A DNA stretch of 64,000 nt from assembly GCF_937960835.1 (NCBI RefSeq), contig NZ_CALGPC010000013.1, positions 62,001 to 126,000 of the forward strand, written 5' to 3'. The DNA is from an uncultured Ferrovibrio sp. (GTDB lineage: Bacteria > Pseudomonadota > Alphaproteobacteria > Ferrovibrionales > Ferrovibrionaceae). This document shows, piece after piece, positions 8,122 to 16,032 of the stretch (position 1 is its first letter; the number at the start of each line of letters is the position of its first letter). A program made the translations under genes and the position numbers. A model generated the notes under the pieces. That model was not told the DNA's origin. It saw only the letters and a list, made by a program, of their open reading frames with translations, and searched no databases.

Positions 8122-8682
8122 TCAGGCAAGCGCCGTGTTCAGTCTCTGGCGCCATTGCGCAAGCTGGCGCTTGAACAGTCCCGGATCGCTGAGCGCGCGG
8201 CTGAGCACCAGCGCGCCCTGGATGCCGGCGACAACCTCTTCCGCAAGGGCATGGGCATCGTGCGCGCCGCCGCGCGCTAAAGCAGCGGCCAGGGCCTCGA
8301 TCCAGGCGGTGAAATAGCCCTGCACTTTGGCCGCGAAACGGTCGCGCGTTGCATCCAGGGCGAAAGCGCCGACAAGGCAGATGCGGCGACCGGAGCGGAA
8401 ATAGTCTTCCACTGCATCGAACATCGCGGCAATGGCGCTGCGCGGATTGCCGGCTTGGCGCAGCGGCGCGTAGATCCGTGCCTCGAACCAGGCATCGATA
8501 TGGGCAAGCACCTCATCGCCCATCTGATCCTTGCCGCCGGGGAAGTGATTATAGAGGCTGCCCTTGCCAAGGCCGGTGGCCTCGGTGATCGCGCTCAGGG
8601 ACGTGCCCGCGAAGCCGTATTCGCGGAAGACTTCCGCGATGCGGGCGATGGCGTCTTCGCGGCTGAGCAAGGCGGCGGGCAC
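8122..8682 (-). CDS. TetR/AcrR family transcriptional regulator
   Basis: A 186-residue TetR-type repressor. The DNA-binding helix-turn-helix lies at about residues 25-47 (GTSLSAITEATGLGKGSLYNHF, the YNHF ending being diagnostic). The rest is a helical ligand-binding domain. It lies second in a minus-strand run of four genes. The only strong palindrome in the neighbourhood is TTGTACC-GATT-GGTACAA just upstream of the first gene, which fits it repressing the whole operon including itself. The inducer is unknown. Confidence 0.9.
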   Translation of the reverse strand: MPAALLSREDAIARIAEVFREYGFAGTSLSAITEATGLGKGSLYNHFPGGKDQMGDEVLAHIDAWFEARIYAPLRQAGNPRSAIAAMFDAVEDYFRSGRRICLVGAFALDATRDRFAAKVQGYFTAWIEALAAALARGGAHDAHALAEEVVAGIQGALVLSRALSDPGLFKRQLAQWRQRLNTALA

Positions 8683-8731
8683 TCTTTACTCCTTCATAAA
8701 GCGTCGCTCTCGGACATGACGCATGTGGAAC

Positions 8732-9214
8732 CTATAATCCCAGTTCCGTCAGCCCGGGATGATCGTCGGGACGCCGGCCCAGCGGCCAGTAAAATTTGCG
8801 GTCGGCCTCCGAAATCCGCACGTCGTTGATGCTGGCCTCGCGGCGGCGCATCAGGCCGCGCTCGTCAAATTCCCATTGCTCGTTGCCATGGCTGCGATAC
8901 CAGTTGCCGCTGTCGTCATGCCATTCATAGGCAAAGCGCACGGCGATCCGGTTGCCGGTATAGGCCCAGACCTCCTTGATCAGCCGGTAATCCAGCTCGC
9001 GCTGCCATTTGCGCGTCAGGAACTCCTCGATCCGGGCCCGGCCGGAGAAGAATTCGGCCCGGTTGCGCCATTGGCTGTCTTCCGTATAGGCCAGCGCCAC
9101 CCGCGCCGGATCGCGGCTGTTCCAGGCATCTTCCGCCATCCGGGCCTTCTGGGCGGCGGTTTCGGCGGTAAATGGCGGCAGCGGCGGCCGGTTGGCAGGG
9201 GATTGGACGGTCAT
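8732..9214 (-). CDS. DUF1348 family protein (NTF2/SnoaL-like fold)
   Basis: A 160-residue small protein with the DUF1348 pattern: FTAETAAQKARMAEDAWNSRD, then FLTRKWQRELDYRLIKEVWAY, RFAYEWHDDSGNW, NEQWEFDERGLM and WPLGRRP. The family adopts a cone-shaped NTF2-like fold and has no settled biochemical function. It is the first gene after a TetR-type operator and heads the run with TetR, GST-like and HCCA-isomerase genes. That arrangement suggests a detoxification role, but this is inference. Confidence 0.87.
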   Translation of the reverse strand: MTVQSPANRPPLPPFTAETAAQKARMAEDAWNSRDPARVALAYTEDSQWRNRAEFFSGRARIEEFLTRKWQRELDYRLIKEVWAYTGNRIAVRFAYEWHDDSGNWYRSHGNEQWEFDERGLMRRREASINDVRISEADRKFYWPLGRRPDDHPGLTELGL

Positions 9215-9228
9215 GGCGGGCCCCAGGT

Positions 9229-9246
9229 TTGTACCGATTGGTACAA
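9229..9246 (-). promoter_or_regulatory. TetR-type operator before the DUF1348-tetR-gst-isomerase operon
   Basis: TTGTACCGATTGGTACAA is a perfect 7-4-7 inverted repeat located 15 bp upstream of the DUF1348 start codon. TGTACCGAT..GGTACA palindromes are typical sites of TetR/AcrR repressors, and a TetR gene is second in the operon it precedes. Confidence 0.75.
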
Positions 9247-9361
9247 TAGCGGAGCGACCCGGGAAGGCAAGCCCGAAGACCTGCCCGTCACCCCGGCCAG
9301 GCGCTTACGCCGCGCGAGCCGAAATCCCTTTTGAGCCTGCCGGAGGGAAATCCCGGCCTTG

Positions 9362-9389
9362 CGGCACACTACGGCACACTACGGCACAC
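9362..9389. repeat. 10-bp tandem repeat CGGCACACTA, 2.8 copies
   Basis: Two exact copies (9362-9371, 9372-9381) and eight bases of a third are visible. The location is noncoding and the short unit suggests slippage. Confidence 0.8.
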
Positions 9390-9402
9390 CACCGCCGCAC
9401 CG

Positions 9403-9432
9403 TGCCCGGGATGACGGCGAAAAGCCCGGGCA
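9403..9432. repeat. CCCGGG palindrome, dispersed family member
   Basis: TGCCCGGG (9403-9410) and CCCGGGCA (9425-9432) are separated by 14 bases that begin ATGACGG. The arms match the 3389 and 53362 elements but the loop is longer, so this may be a composite or diverged copy. Confidence 0.5.
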
Positions 9433-9590
9433 GCAGGACAATCGCCACAATTCCCTGCTTGATTGGCGTCTTATCCGGTCCTAATGTCCGCCGGCCTGCC
9501 GGGTGATGACCTGCCGGGCACAGACATTGTCCTCATGTTTCGACCGTCCGCCGGGTGCCGACCTGCCGGACGAGAAAAGGAAGGTATCAG

Positions 9591-10616
9591 ATGGCCTATA
9601 AGGTCGCCGTCGTCGGCGCCACCGGTGTGGTGGGCCGCGAAATGCTCAACATCCTCCACGAGCGCAATTTCCCCGTCTCGGAAGTGGTGCCGCTTGCCTC
9701 GCGCCGCAGCATCGGCAAGGACGCCCATTTCGGCGACAAGAAGATCAAGGTGAAGGCGCTCGACGATTACGATTTCAAGGGCGTCGACATCGCGCTGTTC
9801 TCGGCCGGCGGCGCCACGTCGAAGGAATGGGCGCCGAAGGTTGCCGGCGCCGGTGCGGTGGTGATCGACAATTCCAGCCAGTGGCGCATGGACCCCGACG
9901 TGCCGCTGATCGTGCCCGAGGTGAATGCCGATGCGCTGGCCGGCTATACTAAGAAGGGCATCATCGCCAATCCGAACTGCTCGACCGCGCAGCTCGTCGT
10001 CGCGCTGAAGCCGCTGCATGACCGCGCCAGGATCAAGCGCGTTGTGGTGTCGACCTACCAGTCCGTCTCGGGCGCCGGCAATGACGGCGTCGTTGAGCTG
10101 GAGCGCCAGACCAAGGCGATCTTCGTCAACGATCCGGTCGAGAAGCGGAAGTTCACCAAGCAGATCGCCTTCAACGTCATCCCGCATATCGACGTCTTCC
10201 TGGACGATGGCTATACCAAGGAAGAATGGAAGATGACGGCGGAGACGAAGAAGATCCTCGATCCGAAGATCAAGCTGACCGCCACCTGCGTGCGCGTACC
10301 GGTCTTCATCGGCCATTCGGAAGCGGTGAATATCGAATTCGAAGAGCCGCTGTCGGCTGAAGAGGCGCGCGAGATTCTTGCGCAAGCGCCGGGCGTGCAG
10401 GTTCTGGATCGCCGCGAAGACGGCGGCTATATCACGCCGCTGGAATGCGCCGGCGACTACAGCACCTTCGTGTCGCGCATCCGCGAAGACATCACGGTGG
10501 AAAACGGGCTCGCGATGTGGGTGGTCTCCGACAACCTGCGCAAGGGCGCAGCTCTCAATGCCGTGCAGATCGCCGAAGAACTGGCGGCGCGCCACCTGAA
10601 GAAGCAGGCGGCGTAA
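9591..10616 (+). CDS. asd: Aspartate-semialdehyde dehydrogenase
   Basis: Asd, 341 residues, reduces aspartyl phosphate to aspartate semialdehyde with NADPH, the branch point to lysine/diaminopimelate, threonine and methionine. It has the nucleotide-binding GATGVVGREML at residues 9-19, the catalytic-cysteine motif NPNCSTAQLV, and SVSGAGNDGV. Start MAYKVAVVGATG follows AAAGGAAGG. Length is normal. It lies alone between a repeat-rich spacer and a strong terminator. Confidence 0.97.
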   Translation: MAYKVAVVGATGVVGREMLNILHERNFPVSEVVPLASRRSIGKDAHFGDKKIKVKALDDYDFKGVDIALFSAGGATSKEWAPKVAGAGAVVIDNSSQWRMDPDVPLIVPEVNADALAGYTKKGIIANPNCSTAQLVVALKPLHDRARIKRVVVSTYQSVSGAGNDGVVELERQTKAIFVNDPVEKRKFTKQIAFNVIPHIDVFLDDGYTKEEWKMTAETKKILDPKIKLTATCVRVPVFIGHSEAVNIEFEEPLSAEEAREILAQAPGVQVLDRREDGGYITPLECAGDYSTFVSRIREDITVENGLAMWVVSDNLRKGAALNAVQIAEELAARHLKKQAA

Positions 10617-10658
10617 CGGTCCCGCACGTCAACCCGCTTATCAGTCCGCTTTAACGAC

Positions 10659-10686
10659 GGGCGCCGATCTTTCGGCGCCCGTTTCG
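10659..10686 (+). terminator. Intrinsic terminator after asd
   Basis: GGGCGCCGA (10659-10667) pairs perfectly with TCGGCGCCC (10672-10680) around TCTT, followed by GTTTCG. It probably also serves the convergent pdxY gene. Confidence 0.8.
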
Positions 10687-10695
10687 TTTGCCTAT

Positions 10696-11550
10696 TCAGC
10701 GCACGCGCTCGATATCGGGCAGATGGCTGGGCTGGTGCAGCTCATTCTGGGCCGTGACCAGCCGCATCTCGCCCGCCTTGTTCGCCACCGCATCGCGCAG
10801 CAGGCCATAGGTGCCTGCCATCGCGAAAAGCAGTGCCTTTTTCGGCGTGCGCCCTTTGACCAGACGCGCGAGAAACAGCGAAGCAAAAATGTCGCCAGCA
10901 CCTTTGGGCAGCTCCTGTCCCAGATCGGGCACGCCGCAGATCCAGGCGCCTTCGTCGTTGACCAGCAGCGCCTCCACCATGCCCGCGCCGCCATCGCGGC
11001 GCTTCAGCGTGGTGGCGATGACGGTCTTCGGTCCCTGGGCGCGCAGCTTGTCGCAGGCCGCAAGCGCAGAAGGCAGGTCTTCCACCTTGTCGCCCAGCAG
11101 GTATTCCAGCTCGAAGCCGTTCGGCGTGACGATGTCGGCTTTCGGGATCAGCTGCTCGCGGATGAAGGGCGGCAGGGCCTTGTCGACATAAAGGCCGCAA
11201 TCGCTGTCGCCCATCACCGGATCGCAGAGAAAAACCGCATCCGGATTGGCAGCCCTGGCGGCCAAGGCCGCACGCGCCGCAGCCTCGGCCGTGCGCGGAT
11301 TGCCCAGCCAGCCGAGCAGGATCGCGTCAATCTGCTGCCATTCCGGCCGCGTCTGCAGCGCCATCATCCAGCTATCCATCTCCGATGGCTCGGTGGCGCG
11401 CATGGCCGGCGGGCCGTAGGAGGGATTGAAGGCCAGCACGGCGGTTGGCACGGCCCAGGTTTCGACTCCCTGCCGCTGCAAGGCAAAAGCGCCGGCCGAA
11501 TTGCCGACATGGCCGTAAATCACCTGGCTTTGGATGGCGAGCACACGCAT
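10696..11550 (-). CDS. pdxY: Pyridoxal kinase
   Basis: A 284-residue PfkB-like kinase of the pyridoxal kinase group, phosphorylating pyridoxal in the B6 salvage route. The N-terminus MRVLAIQSQVIYGHVGNSAG is characteristic, followed by DPVMGD and the ATP/anion-hole motif GAGDIFASLFLARL with the catalytic Asp. The start at 11550 is chosen because family proteins begin at this strand; an upstream extension to 11676 has no family character. Length matches PdxY (about 287 residues). Confidence 0.93.
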   Translation of the reverse strand: MRVLAIQSQVIYGHVGNSAGAFALQRQGVETWAVPTAVLAFNPSYGPPAMRATEPSEMDSWMMALQTRPEWQQIDAILLGWLGNPRTAEAAARAALAARAANPDAVFLCDPVMGDSDCGLYVDKALPPFIREQLIPKADIVTPNGFELEYLLGDKVEDLPSALAACDKLRAQGPKTVIATTLKRRDGGAGMVEALLVNDEGAWICGVPDLGQELPKGAGDIFASLFLARLVKGRTPKKALLFAMAGTYGLLRDAVANKAGEMRLVTAQNELHQPSHLPDIERVR

Positions 11551-11617
11551 GGCATCGTCCTGTTGGCGGTCTTTCCCGGCCGCATCGCGTACGACCAAAT
11601 CATGACCTGGGGGAAAC

Positions 11618-11645
11618 TTGCCACGCCCCTGCCCCTGTTTATAGT
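11618..11645 (+). promoter_or_regulatory. Probable sigma-70 promoter for the CoA ester lyase gene
   Basis: TTGCCA (11618-11623), a 16-base spacer, and TATAGT (11640-11645) lie 42 bp before the start codon in a pocket of AT-rich sequence. This is a reasonable housekeeping promoter read by eye. Confidence 0.5.
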
Positions 11646-11687
11646 GGCGCCAACGATAAATATTGCATCGCAGCATTCGGAGGATCC

Positions 11688-12566
11688 ATGGCCGCCCCTG
11701 TTCGCCCCCGCCGCAGCGTTCTTTACATGCCGGGCTCGAATGCCCGCGCGCTGGAGAAGGCCAAGACGCTGGCCGCCGATGCGCTGATCCTCGATCTGGA
11801 AGATGCCGTGGCGCCCGACGTGAAGGCGGCTGCGCGCGAGCAGGTCTGCAAGGCGGTGACCGAGGGCGGCTATGGCGGCCGCGAACTGATCATCCGCACG
11901 AACGGCCTGGATACGCCCTGGGGCAAGGACGACATCATCGCCGCCGCCAAGGCCGGACCGGATGCGGTGCTGCTGCCGAAGGTGGAAAGCGCCGCCCAGG
12001 TGCAGGCAGCCGAAGCCCTGCTGAAAGCCAATGGCGCGCCGGAGAAGACCGCCATCTGGTGCATGATGGAAACCCCCAAGGGCATCCTGCATGCGGAAGA
12101 GATCGCCTCTGCCTCGCCGCGGCTCGGCGCGCTGGTGATGGGCACCTCCGATCTGGTGAAGGATCTGAATGCGCATCACACGCCGCTGCGCCTGCCGGTG
12201 ATCACCGCGCTGGGCCTGTGTCTGTTGGCTGCGCGCGCCTATGGGCTGGCGATCCTGGATGGCGTCTATCTCGATCTGGAAGACGATGCGGGCTTCGAGG
12301 CCTCGTGCAGGCAGGGCCTGGAGCTTGGGTTTGACGGCAAGACGCTGATCCATCCCAAGACCATCGACACCGCCAACCGCGTCTTCGCGCCGAGCGCGGA
12401 GGATGTCGCGCGCGCGCATAAGATCATCGCCGCCTTCGAGGAAGCCTCCAAGCAGGGCAAGGCCGTGGTGCTGGTGGACGGCAAGCTGGTCGAGAACCTG
12501 CATGTCGAGCAGGCCAAGCGGCTGGCGGCTTTGGCCGCGGCGATCGAGAAATTGCAGACGGCGTAA
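11688..12566 (+). CDS. HpcH/HpaI aldolase/CitE-type CoA ester lyase, candidate (3S)-malyl-CoA thioesterase or malyl-CoA lyase
   Basis: A 292-residue CitE-superfamily TIM-barrel protein. RRSVLYMPGSNARALEKA at the N-terminus, DLEDAVAPD with the metal-binding acidic residues, LPKVESAAQV, MMETPKGILHAE and DGKTLIHPKTI are the conserved blocks. Start follows CGGAGGA. The protein is shorter than malyl-CoA lyase Mcl1 (about 318 residues) and closer to the Mcl2-type thioesterases of the ethylmalonyl-CoA pathway. The next gene is mesaconyl-CoA hydratase, which favours a malyl- or methylmalyl-CoA substrate over citramalyl-CoA. The exact reaction is inferred from context. Confidence 0.8.
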   Translation: MAAPVRPRRSVLYMPGSNARALEKAKTLAADALILDLEDAVAPDVKAAAREQVCKAVTEGGYGGRELIIRTNGLDTPWGKDDIIAAAKAGPDAVLLPKVESAAQVQAAEALLKANGAPEKTAIWCMMETPKGILHAEEIASASPRLGALVMGTSDLVKDLNAHHTPLRLPVITALGLCLLAARAYGLAILDGVYLDLEDDAGFEASCRQGLELGFDGKTLIHPKTIDTANRVFAPSAEDVARAHKIIAAFEEASKQGKAVVLVDGKLVENLHVEQAKRLAALAAAIEKLQTA

Positions 12567-12595
12567 CGCCCCCGCCCTCCCGCCGCTTCGCCGCA

Positions 12596-12632
12596 GCCCC
12601 CTTGCTTTCCCGCTTGCGGAAGAGGGGCCGGG
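12596..12632. repeat. CCC-CTTGC-GGG-type intergenic repeat
   Basis: A segment with TTTCCCGCTTGCGGAAGAGG resembles the widespread CCCTCTCCCGCTTGCGGGAGAGGG element of alphaproteobacteria. It forms an imperfect hairpin around GCTTGC in the spacer between the CoA lyase and mch genes. It differs in sequence from the CCCGGG family elsewhere in the window. Confidence 0.55.
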
Positions 12633-12659
12633 GATGAGGGTGTAACCAAGGATCGAACG

Positions 12660-13718
12660 ATGAGCGACAAAACCAATCCCGGCAATTTCTTCGAGGATTT
12701 CCGGCTCGAGCAGGAACTTCGCCATGCCACGCCGCGCACGATCACGCAGGGCGACGTGGCGCTGTACACCGCGCTCTACGGTCCGCGCTTTGCCGTGCAG
12801 TCGGCCGACAGCTTTGCAAAGGCGATCGGCCTGAAGGCTGCGCCGGTCGATGATCTGCTGGCCTTCCATGTCGTGTTCGGCAAGACCGTGCCGGATGTCT
12901 CGCTCAATGCGGTGGCCAATCTGGGCTATGCCGAATGCCGCTTCCTCGCGCCGGTCTTTCCCGGCGACACCATCAACACGGTGTCGCGCGTCATCGGCCT
13001 GAAGGAGAATTCGAACAAGAAGACCGGCGTGGTCTATGTGCGCAGCCAGGGCTATCGCAATGGCAGCGACCTGGTGCTGGATTACGTGCGCTGGGTCATG
13101 GTGCGCAAGCGCGACGAGAGCGCTGCCATCGCCGAAGAACGTGTGCCGCAGCTGAAAGATCGCGTCGCGCCGGAGGAACTGGCCGTGCCCGCCGGGCTCG
13201 ATTTCAGCCGCTACGACTGGGCCCTGGCCGGCAGCCCGCATGGCTGGGAGGATTATCAGCCCGGCGAGAAGATCGACCATGTCGATGGCATGACCATCGA
13301 AGAAGCCGAGCATATGCTGGCCACGCGGCTGTATCAGAATACCGCGAAGGTGCATTTCGATCAGCACCGCCAGGGACAGGAGAAGCTCGGCCGCCGGCTG
13401 ATCTATGGCGGCCATGTGATCAGCCTGGCCCGCGCGCTCAGCTTCAATGGCCTGGCCAATGCCGCCTTCATCGCCGCGATCAATGGCGGACGCCACGTCA
13501 ACCCGACGCTGGCCGGCCATACGATTTACGCATGGTCGGAGGTGCTGGAGAAGGCCGAGATCGCCGGCCGCAAGGATGTCGGCGCCTTACGTATCCGCAC
13601 GATTGCAGCAAAGGATCAGCCTGCCACCCAGCATCCCGACAAGGATGCCTCCGGCAAATATCCGGATACCGTCGTTCTTGATCTCGATTACTGGGTGTTC
13701 ATGCCGCGGCGCGGATGA
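12660..13718 (+). CDS. mch: Mesaconyl-CoA hydratase (MaoC-like double hotdog)
   Basis: A 352-residue protein with two MaoC-like hotdog halves. The N-terminal NPGNFFEDFRL, PVDDLLAFHVVFGKTVPDVSLNAVANLGYAECRF and IGLKENSN stretches are hallmarks of mesaconyl-CoA hydratase, which interconverts mesaconyl-CoA and beta-methylmalyl-CoA in the ethylmalonyl-CoA route of acetate assimilation. The second half contains the hydratase-type NTAKVHFDQH and YGGHVISLARAL. It lies 93 bp after the CoA ester lyase gene and probably shares its transcript. Other pathway genes (ccr, meaA) are not in this window. Confidence 0.85.
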   Translation: MSDKTNPGNFFEDFRLEQELRHATPRTITQGDVALYTALYGPRFAVQSADSFAKAIGLKAAPVDDLLAFHVVFGKTVPDVSLNAVANLGYAECRFLAPVFPGDTINTVSRVIGLKENSNKKTGVVYVRSQGYRNGSDLVLDYVRWVMVRKRDESAAIAEERVPQLKDRVAPEELAVPAGLDFSRYDWALAGSPHGWEDYQPGEKIDHVDGMTIEEAEHMLATRLYQNTAKVHFDQHRQGQEKLGRRLIYGGHVISLARALSFNGLANAAFIAAINGGRHVNPTLAGHTIYAWSEVLEKAEIAGRKDVGALRIRTIAAKDQPATQHPDKDASGKYPDTVVLDLDYWVFMPRRG

Positions 13719-13808
13719 TCCGCATCGCCTCATAATCGAAAAATAACCCTACTGTCGCCCGGCGCGGCTGCATAGTTTATTGTTCGTCGACTTTGCGGAC
13801 GGGCGACA

Positions 13809-15056
13809 ATGACCTTCGACATGGGCACCGCGGTGTTCTTCATTGGCCTGCAGGCCGTGCTCGCCGCACTTGCCCTCGGGGCCGCCTGGCGCATCCATCA
13901 CCATGAGCGCGCCGCCACCTACTGGGCGCTGGGCTACAGCGTCATGGCGCTGGGCATCGTTTCCTTCCTGCTGCGCAGCAGCTGGCCCGGACCTGTCATC
14001 GTCATCCTCGGCAACAGCATGGTGGTGGCTGGGCATTTCCTGCTCAACATCGCTTTCGCCACCTTCGTCCGCCGCCCGCCGCCCTGGCATATCTTCCTGG
14101 CGGCGAGCCTGATCGCCCTGGCCGGCACTGCCTATTGGACGCTGGTCGATCCCGATGCGCGGGCACGGCTGGTGCTGGTCAGCGGCGGCATCGTCCTGTC
14201 CTGCGCGCTCATCATGCGCGATCTTCTGACCGGCCGCGCGCCACTGCGCACCATCCAGCAGGGCCGCCAGATCGCCCGGCTGACGCTGGCAGGGGCCTAT
14301 GGCCTGCATCTGTGCATCAACCTTGCCCATATCGCGCTGCTGTTCGGCGGCCCCGAGCTGCCGGCTTTCCTGACCGGCGGCGAATTGCGCAAGACCTGGA
14401 TTGTCTGGGACACCGCCGTGCTGTTCCTGTTCCCGGTGGGCATCGTGCTGCTGACCAGCGAAAGGCTGCTGGACCAGCTGGACCGGCTGGCCAGCCATGA
14501 CGAGTTGACCGGTCTGCTCAACCGCCGCGCCTTCAACCAGCGGCTGGCTGAGGAGCATTCGCGCGCCCGCCGCGCCCGCCAGCCGATCGCCGTGCTGATG
14601 CTCGATATCGACCACTTCAAGGCGCTCAACGACAATTACGGCCATGGCGCAGGCGATGCGATGCTGCAGGCCGTGACCGGCACCATCGGTGGCCTGCTGC
14701 GGCGCGAGGACATTTTCGCCCGGCTAGGCGGCGATGAATTCTGCATCCTGCTGCCCGGCACCAGCGGCGCCGGCGCCATGCGGGTGGCCGAGCGCGTCCG
14801 CACGGCCATGGCGGCCCTCAGGGTGCCCTATGGGAAGGTGGAGCTGCAGCAGACCCTTAGCATCGGCGTCGCCATCATCGGCATGGCGGAATCCGATCCG
14901 GCGGTTGCCCTGCAGGCCGCCGATGCCGCGCTGTACCGTGCCAAGGACCGCGGCCGCAACGCCACCGTGATGGCCGAATGCCTGGTACCGCCCCAGGCGG
15001 TGCCGCCCCTGACCGCACCGGCAGCGCAGCCGATGAGCGCGCCGCCCGTAGCCTGA
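13809..15056 (+). CDS. Membrane-bound GGDEF diguanylate cyclase
   Basis: A 415-residue protein with an N-terminal region of about six or seven hydrophobic helices (residues 5-220) and a C-terminal GGDEF domain (about 235-390). The domain has DELTGLLNRRAF, DIDHFKALND and an intact RLGGDEFC active site. An intact RxxD inhibitory site (RRED) lies exactly five residues before GGDEF, so product feedback by cyclic di-GMP is expected. There is no EAL domain. A proline-rich tail follows the domain. The membrane half is not a named sensor domain that I recognise. It is a single-gene unit. Confidence 0.92.
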   Translation: MTFDMGTAVFFIGLQAVLAALALGAAWRIHHHERAATYWALGYSVMALGIVSFLLRSSWPGPVIVILGNSMVVAGHFLLNIAFATFVRRPPPWHIFLAASLIALAGTAYWTLVDPDARARLVLVSGGIVLSCALIMRDLLTGRAPLRTIQQGRQIARLTLAGAYGLHLCINLAHIALLFGGPELPAFLTGGELRKTWIVWDTAVLFLFPVGIVLLTSERLLDQLDRLASHDELTGLLNRRAFNQRLAEEHSRARRARQPIAVLMLDIDHFKALNDNYGHGAGDAMLQAVTGTIGGLLRREDIFARLGGDEFCILLPGTSGAGAMRVAERVRTAMAALRVPYGKVELQQTLSIGVAIIGMAESDPAVALQAADAALYRAKDRGRNATVMAECLVPPQAVPPLTAPAAQPMSAPPVA

Positions 15057-15135
15057 CGCCGGAATGATCGCGGGCGGATGGCAATTTGCCTTGCGGACGG
15101 GGCGCTTAGATCGTTAAAAACAAGATGTCCAATCG

Positions 15136-15163
15136 TTGACTGGGCAGGCCTGCGGACTAGTAT
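15136..15163 (+). promoter_or_regulatory. Probable sigma-70 promoter of sdhCDAB
   Basis: TTGACT (15136-15141), 16-base spacer, TAGTAT (15158-15163) lie 72 bp upstream of sdhC. A CCCG-TTTTT-CGGG hairpin at about 15167-15179 would fall in the early leader. Confidence 0.6.
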
Positions 15164-15235
15164 CGGCCCGTTTTTCGGGTGCCGTGCGCTGCGGCGCCCC
15201 CATACCCTTTCGAAGGCCCCACTCGAAGGCGAAAC

Positions 15236-15622
15236 ATGGCGAACGTCGAACGACCGCTCTCCCCGCATATTCAAGTCTGGCGCCCGACCGTCACCATGGT
15301 GACGTCGATCACGCACCGCATCACCGGCGGCGCGCTGGGCGTCGGCACCCTGCTGCTGACCTGGTGGCTGGCTGCCGCCGCTGCCGGCCCGGAGCATTAC
15401 GCCACCGTGCAGGCCGTGCTCGGTTCCTGGTTCGGCCGCCTGGTCCTGTTCGGCTTCACCTGGGCGCTGTTCTACCACCTCTGCAACGGCATCCGGCACC
15501 TTTTCTGGGATGCCGGCTATGGCTTCGAGGTCAAAACCGCCGCCAAATCGGCCTGGGCGGTCATCATCATCTCGGTCGTGCTGACGCTGCTGGCCTGGAT
15601 CCTGGCCTACGCGGTGAACTGA
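15236..15622 (+). CDS. sdhC: Succinate dehydrogenase cytochrome b556 subunit
   Basis: SdhC, 128 residues, a membrane anchor of complex II. It begins ANVERPLSPHIQVW, has the S-I-T-H-R-I-T-G quinone-site motif (SITHRITGG) near residue 25, and three transmembrane helices with HLCNGIRHLFWD, where the histidine pair region binds heme b. It is first in the sdhCDAB operon. Start choice is supported by the conserved N-terminus and GAAGGCGA before the ATG. Confidence 0.95.
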   Translation: MANVERPLSPHIQVWRPTVTMVTSITHRITGGALGVGTLLLTWWLAAAAAGPEHYATVQAVLGSWFGRLVLFGFTWALFYHLCNGIRHLFWDAGYGFEVKTAAKSAWAVIIISVVLTLLAWILAYAVN

Positions 15623-15633
15623 AGGAGCGCATG

Positions 15634-16029
15634 ATGAGCAAGACTGTGAAAAGCATGCGCACCCCGCTTGGCCGCGTCCGCGGCCTGGGCTCGGCCAAGG
15701 AAGGCGTGCAGCACTGGTGGCTTCAGCGCGTTACCGCCGTGGCGCTGGTGCCGCTGATGCTGCTGCTGGCCTGCGCGATCATCAAGCTGGCCGGCAGCGA
15801 CCATACAGCCCTCGCCGAGACCTTCCAGAACCCGTTCTTCGCGATCATCGTGCTGCTCGCCGTGCTGGCGGCCTTCTGGCACCTGAAGCTGGGCGCGCAG
15901 GTGATCATCGAGGACTACATCCATAGCGAGGGCGCCAAGGTGGCCACCCTGCTGGCCGTCACTTTCGCCATCTACCTGGTCGGCGGCATTGCCGCGATCT
16001 CGGTGCTCAAGCTGTTTTTCGGAGCGTGA
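15634..16029 (+). CDS. sdhD: Succinate dehydrogenase hydrophobic membrane anchor subunit
   Basis: SdhD, about 131 residues, second membrane anchor of complex II. Conserved RTPLGRVRGLGSAKEGVQHWWLQRVTAVAL is typical of alphaproteobacterial SdhD, followed by HLKLGAQVIIEDYIH, with the heme-ligating histidine region. Two adjacent ATG codons exist at 15631 and 15634; AGGAG at 15623-15627 is spaced better for the second. It is only 11 bp after sdhC and 3 bp before sdhA. Confidence 0.95.
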   Translation: MSKTVKSMRTPLGRVRGLGSAKEGVQHWWLQRVTAVALVPLMLLLACAIIKLAGSDHTALAETFQNPFFAIIVLLAVLAAFWHLKLGAQVIIEDYIHSEGAKVATLLAVTFAIYLVGGIAAISVLKLFFGA

Positions 16030-16032
16030 TCC

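Larger units (their letters stand above)
9247..9590. other. Repeat-rich intergenic stretch before asd
   Basis: No convincing gene lies in this 344-base stretch. It holds three copies of a CGGCACACTA unit (9362-9389, the last partial), a CCCGGG palindrome (9403-9432), and an imperfect direct duplication built from GTCCGCCGG and GACCTGCCGG (9486-9517 and 9546-9571). The asd ribosome site AAAGGAAGG lies at its right end. Confidence 0.7.

Noticed and set aside
11520..13520. 666-residue antisense frame over the CoA lyase and mch genes
   Set aside because: Covers two confirmed genes and a repeat spacer and lacks motifs.
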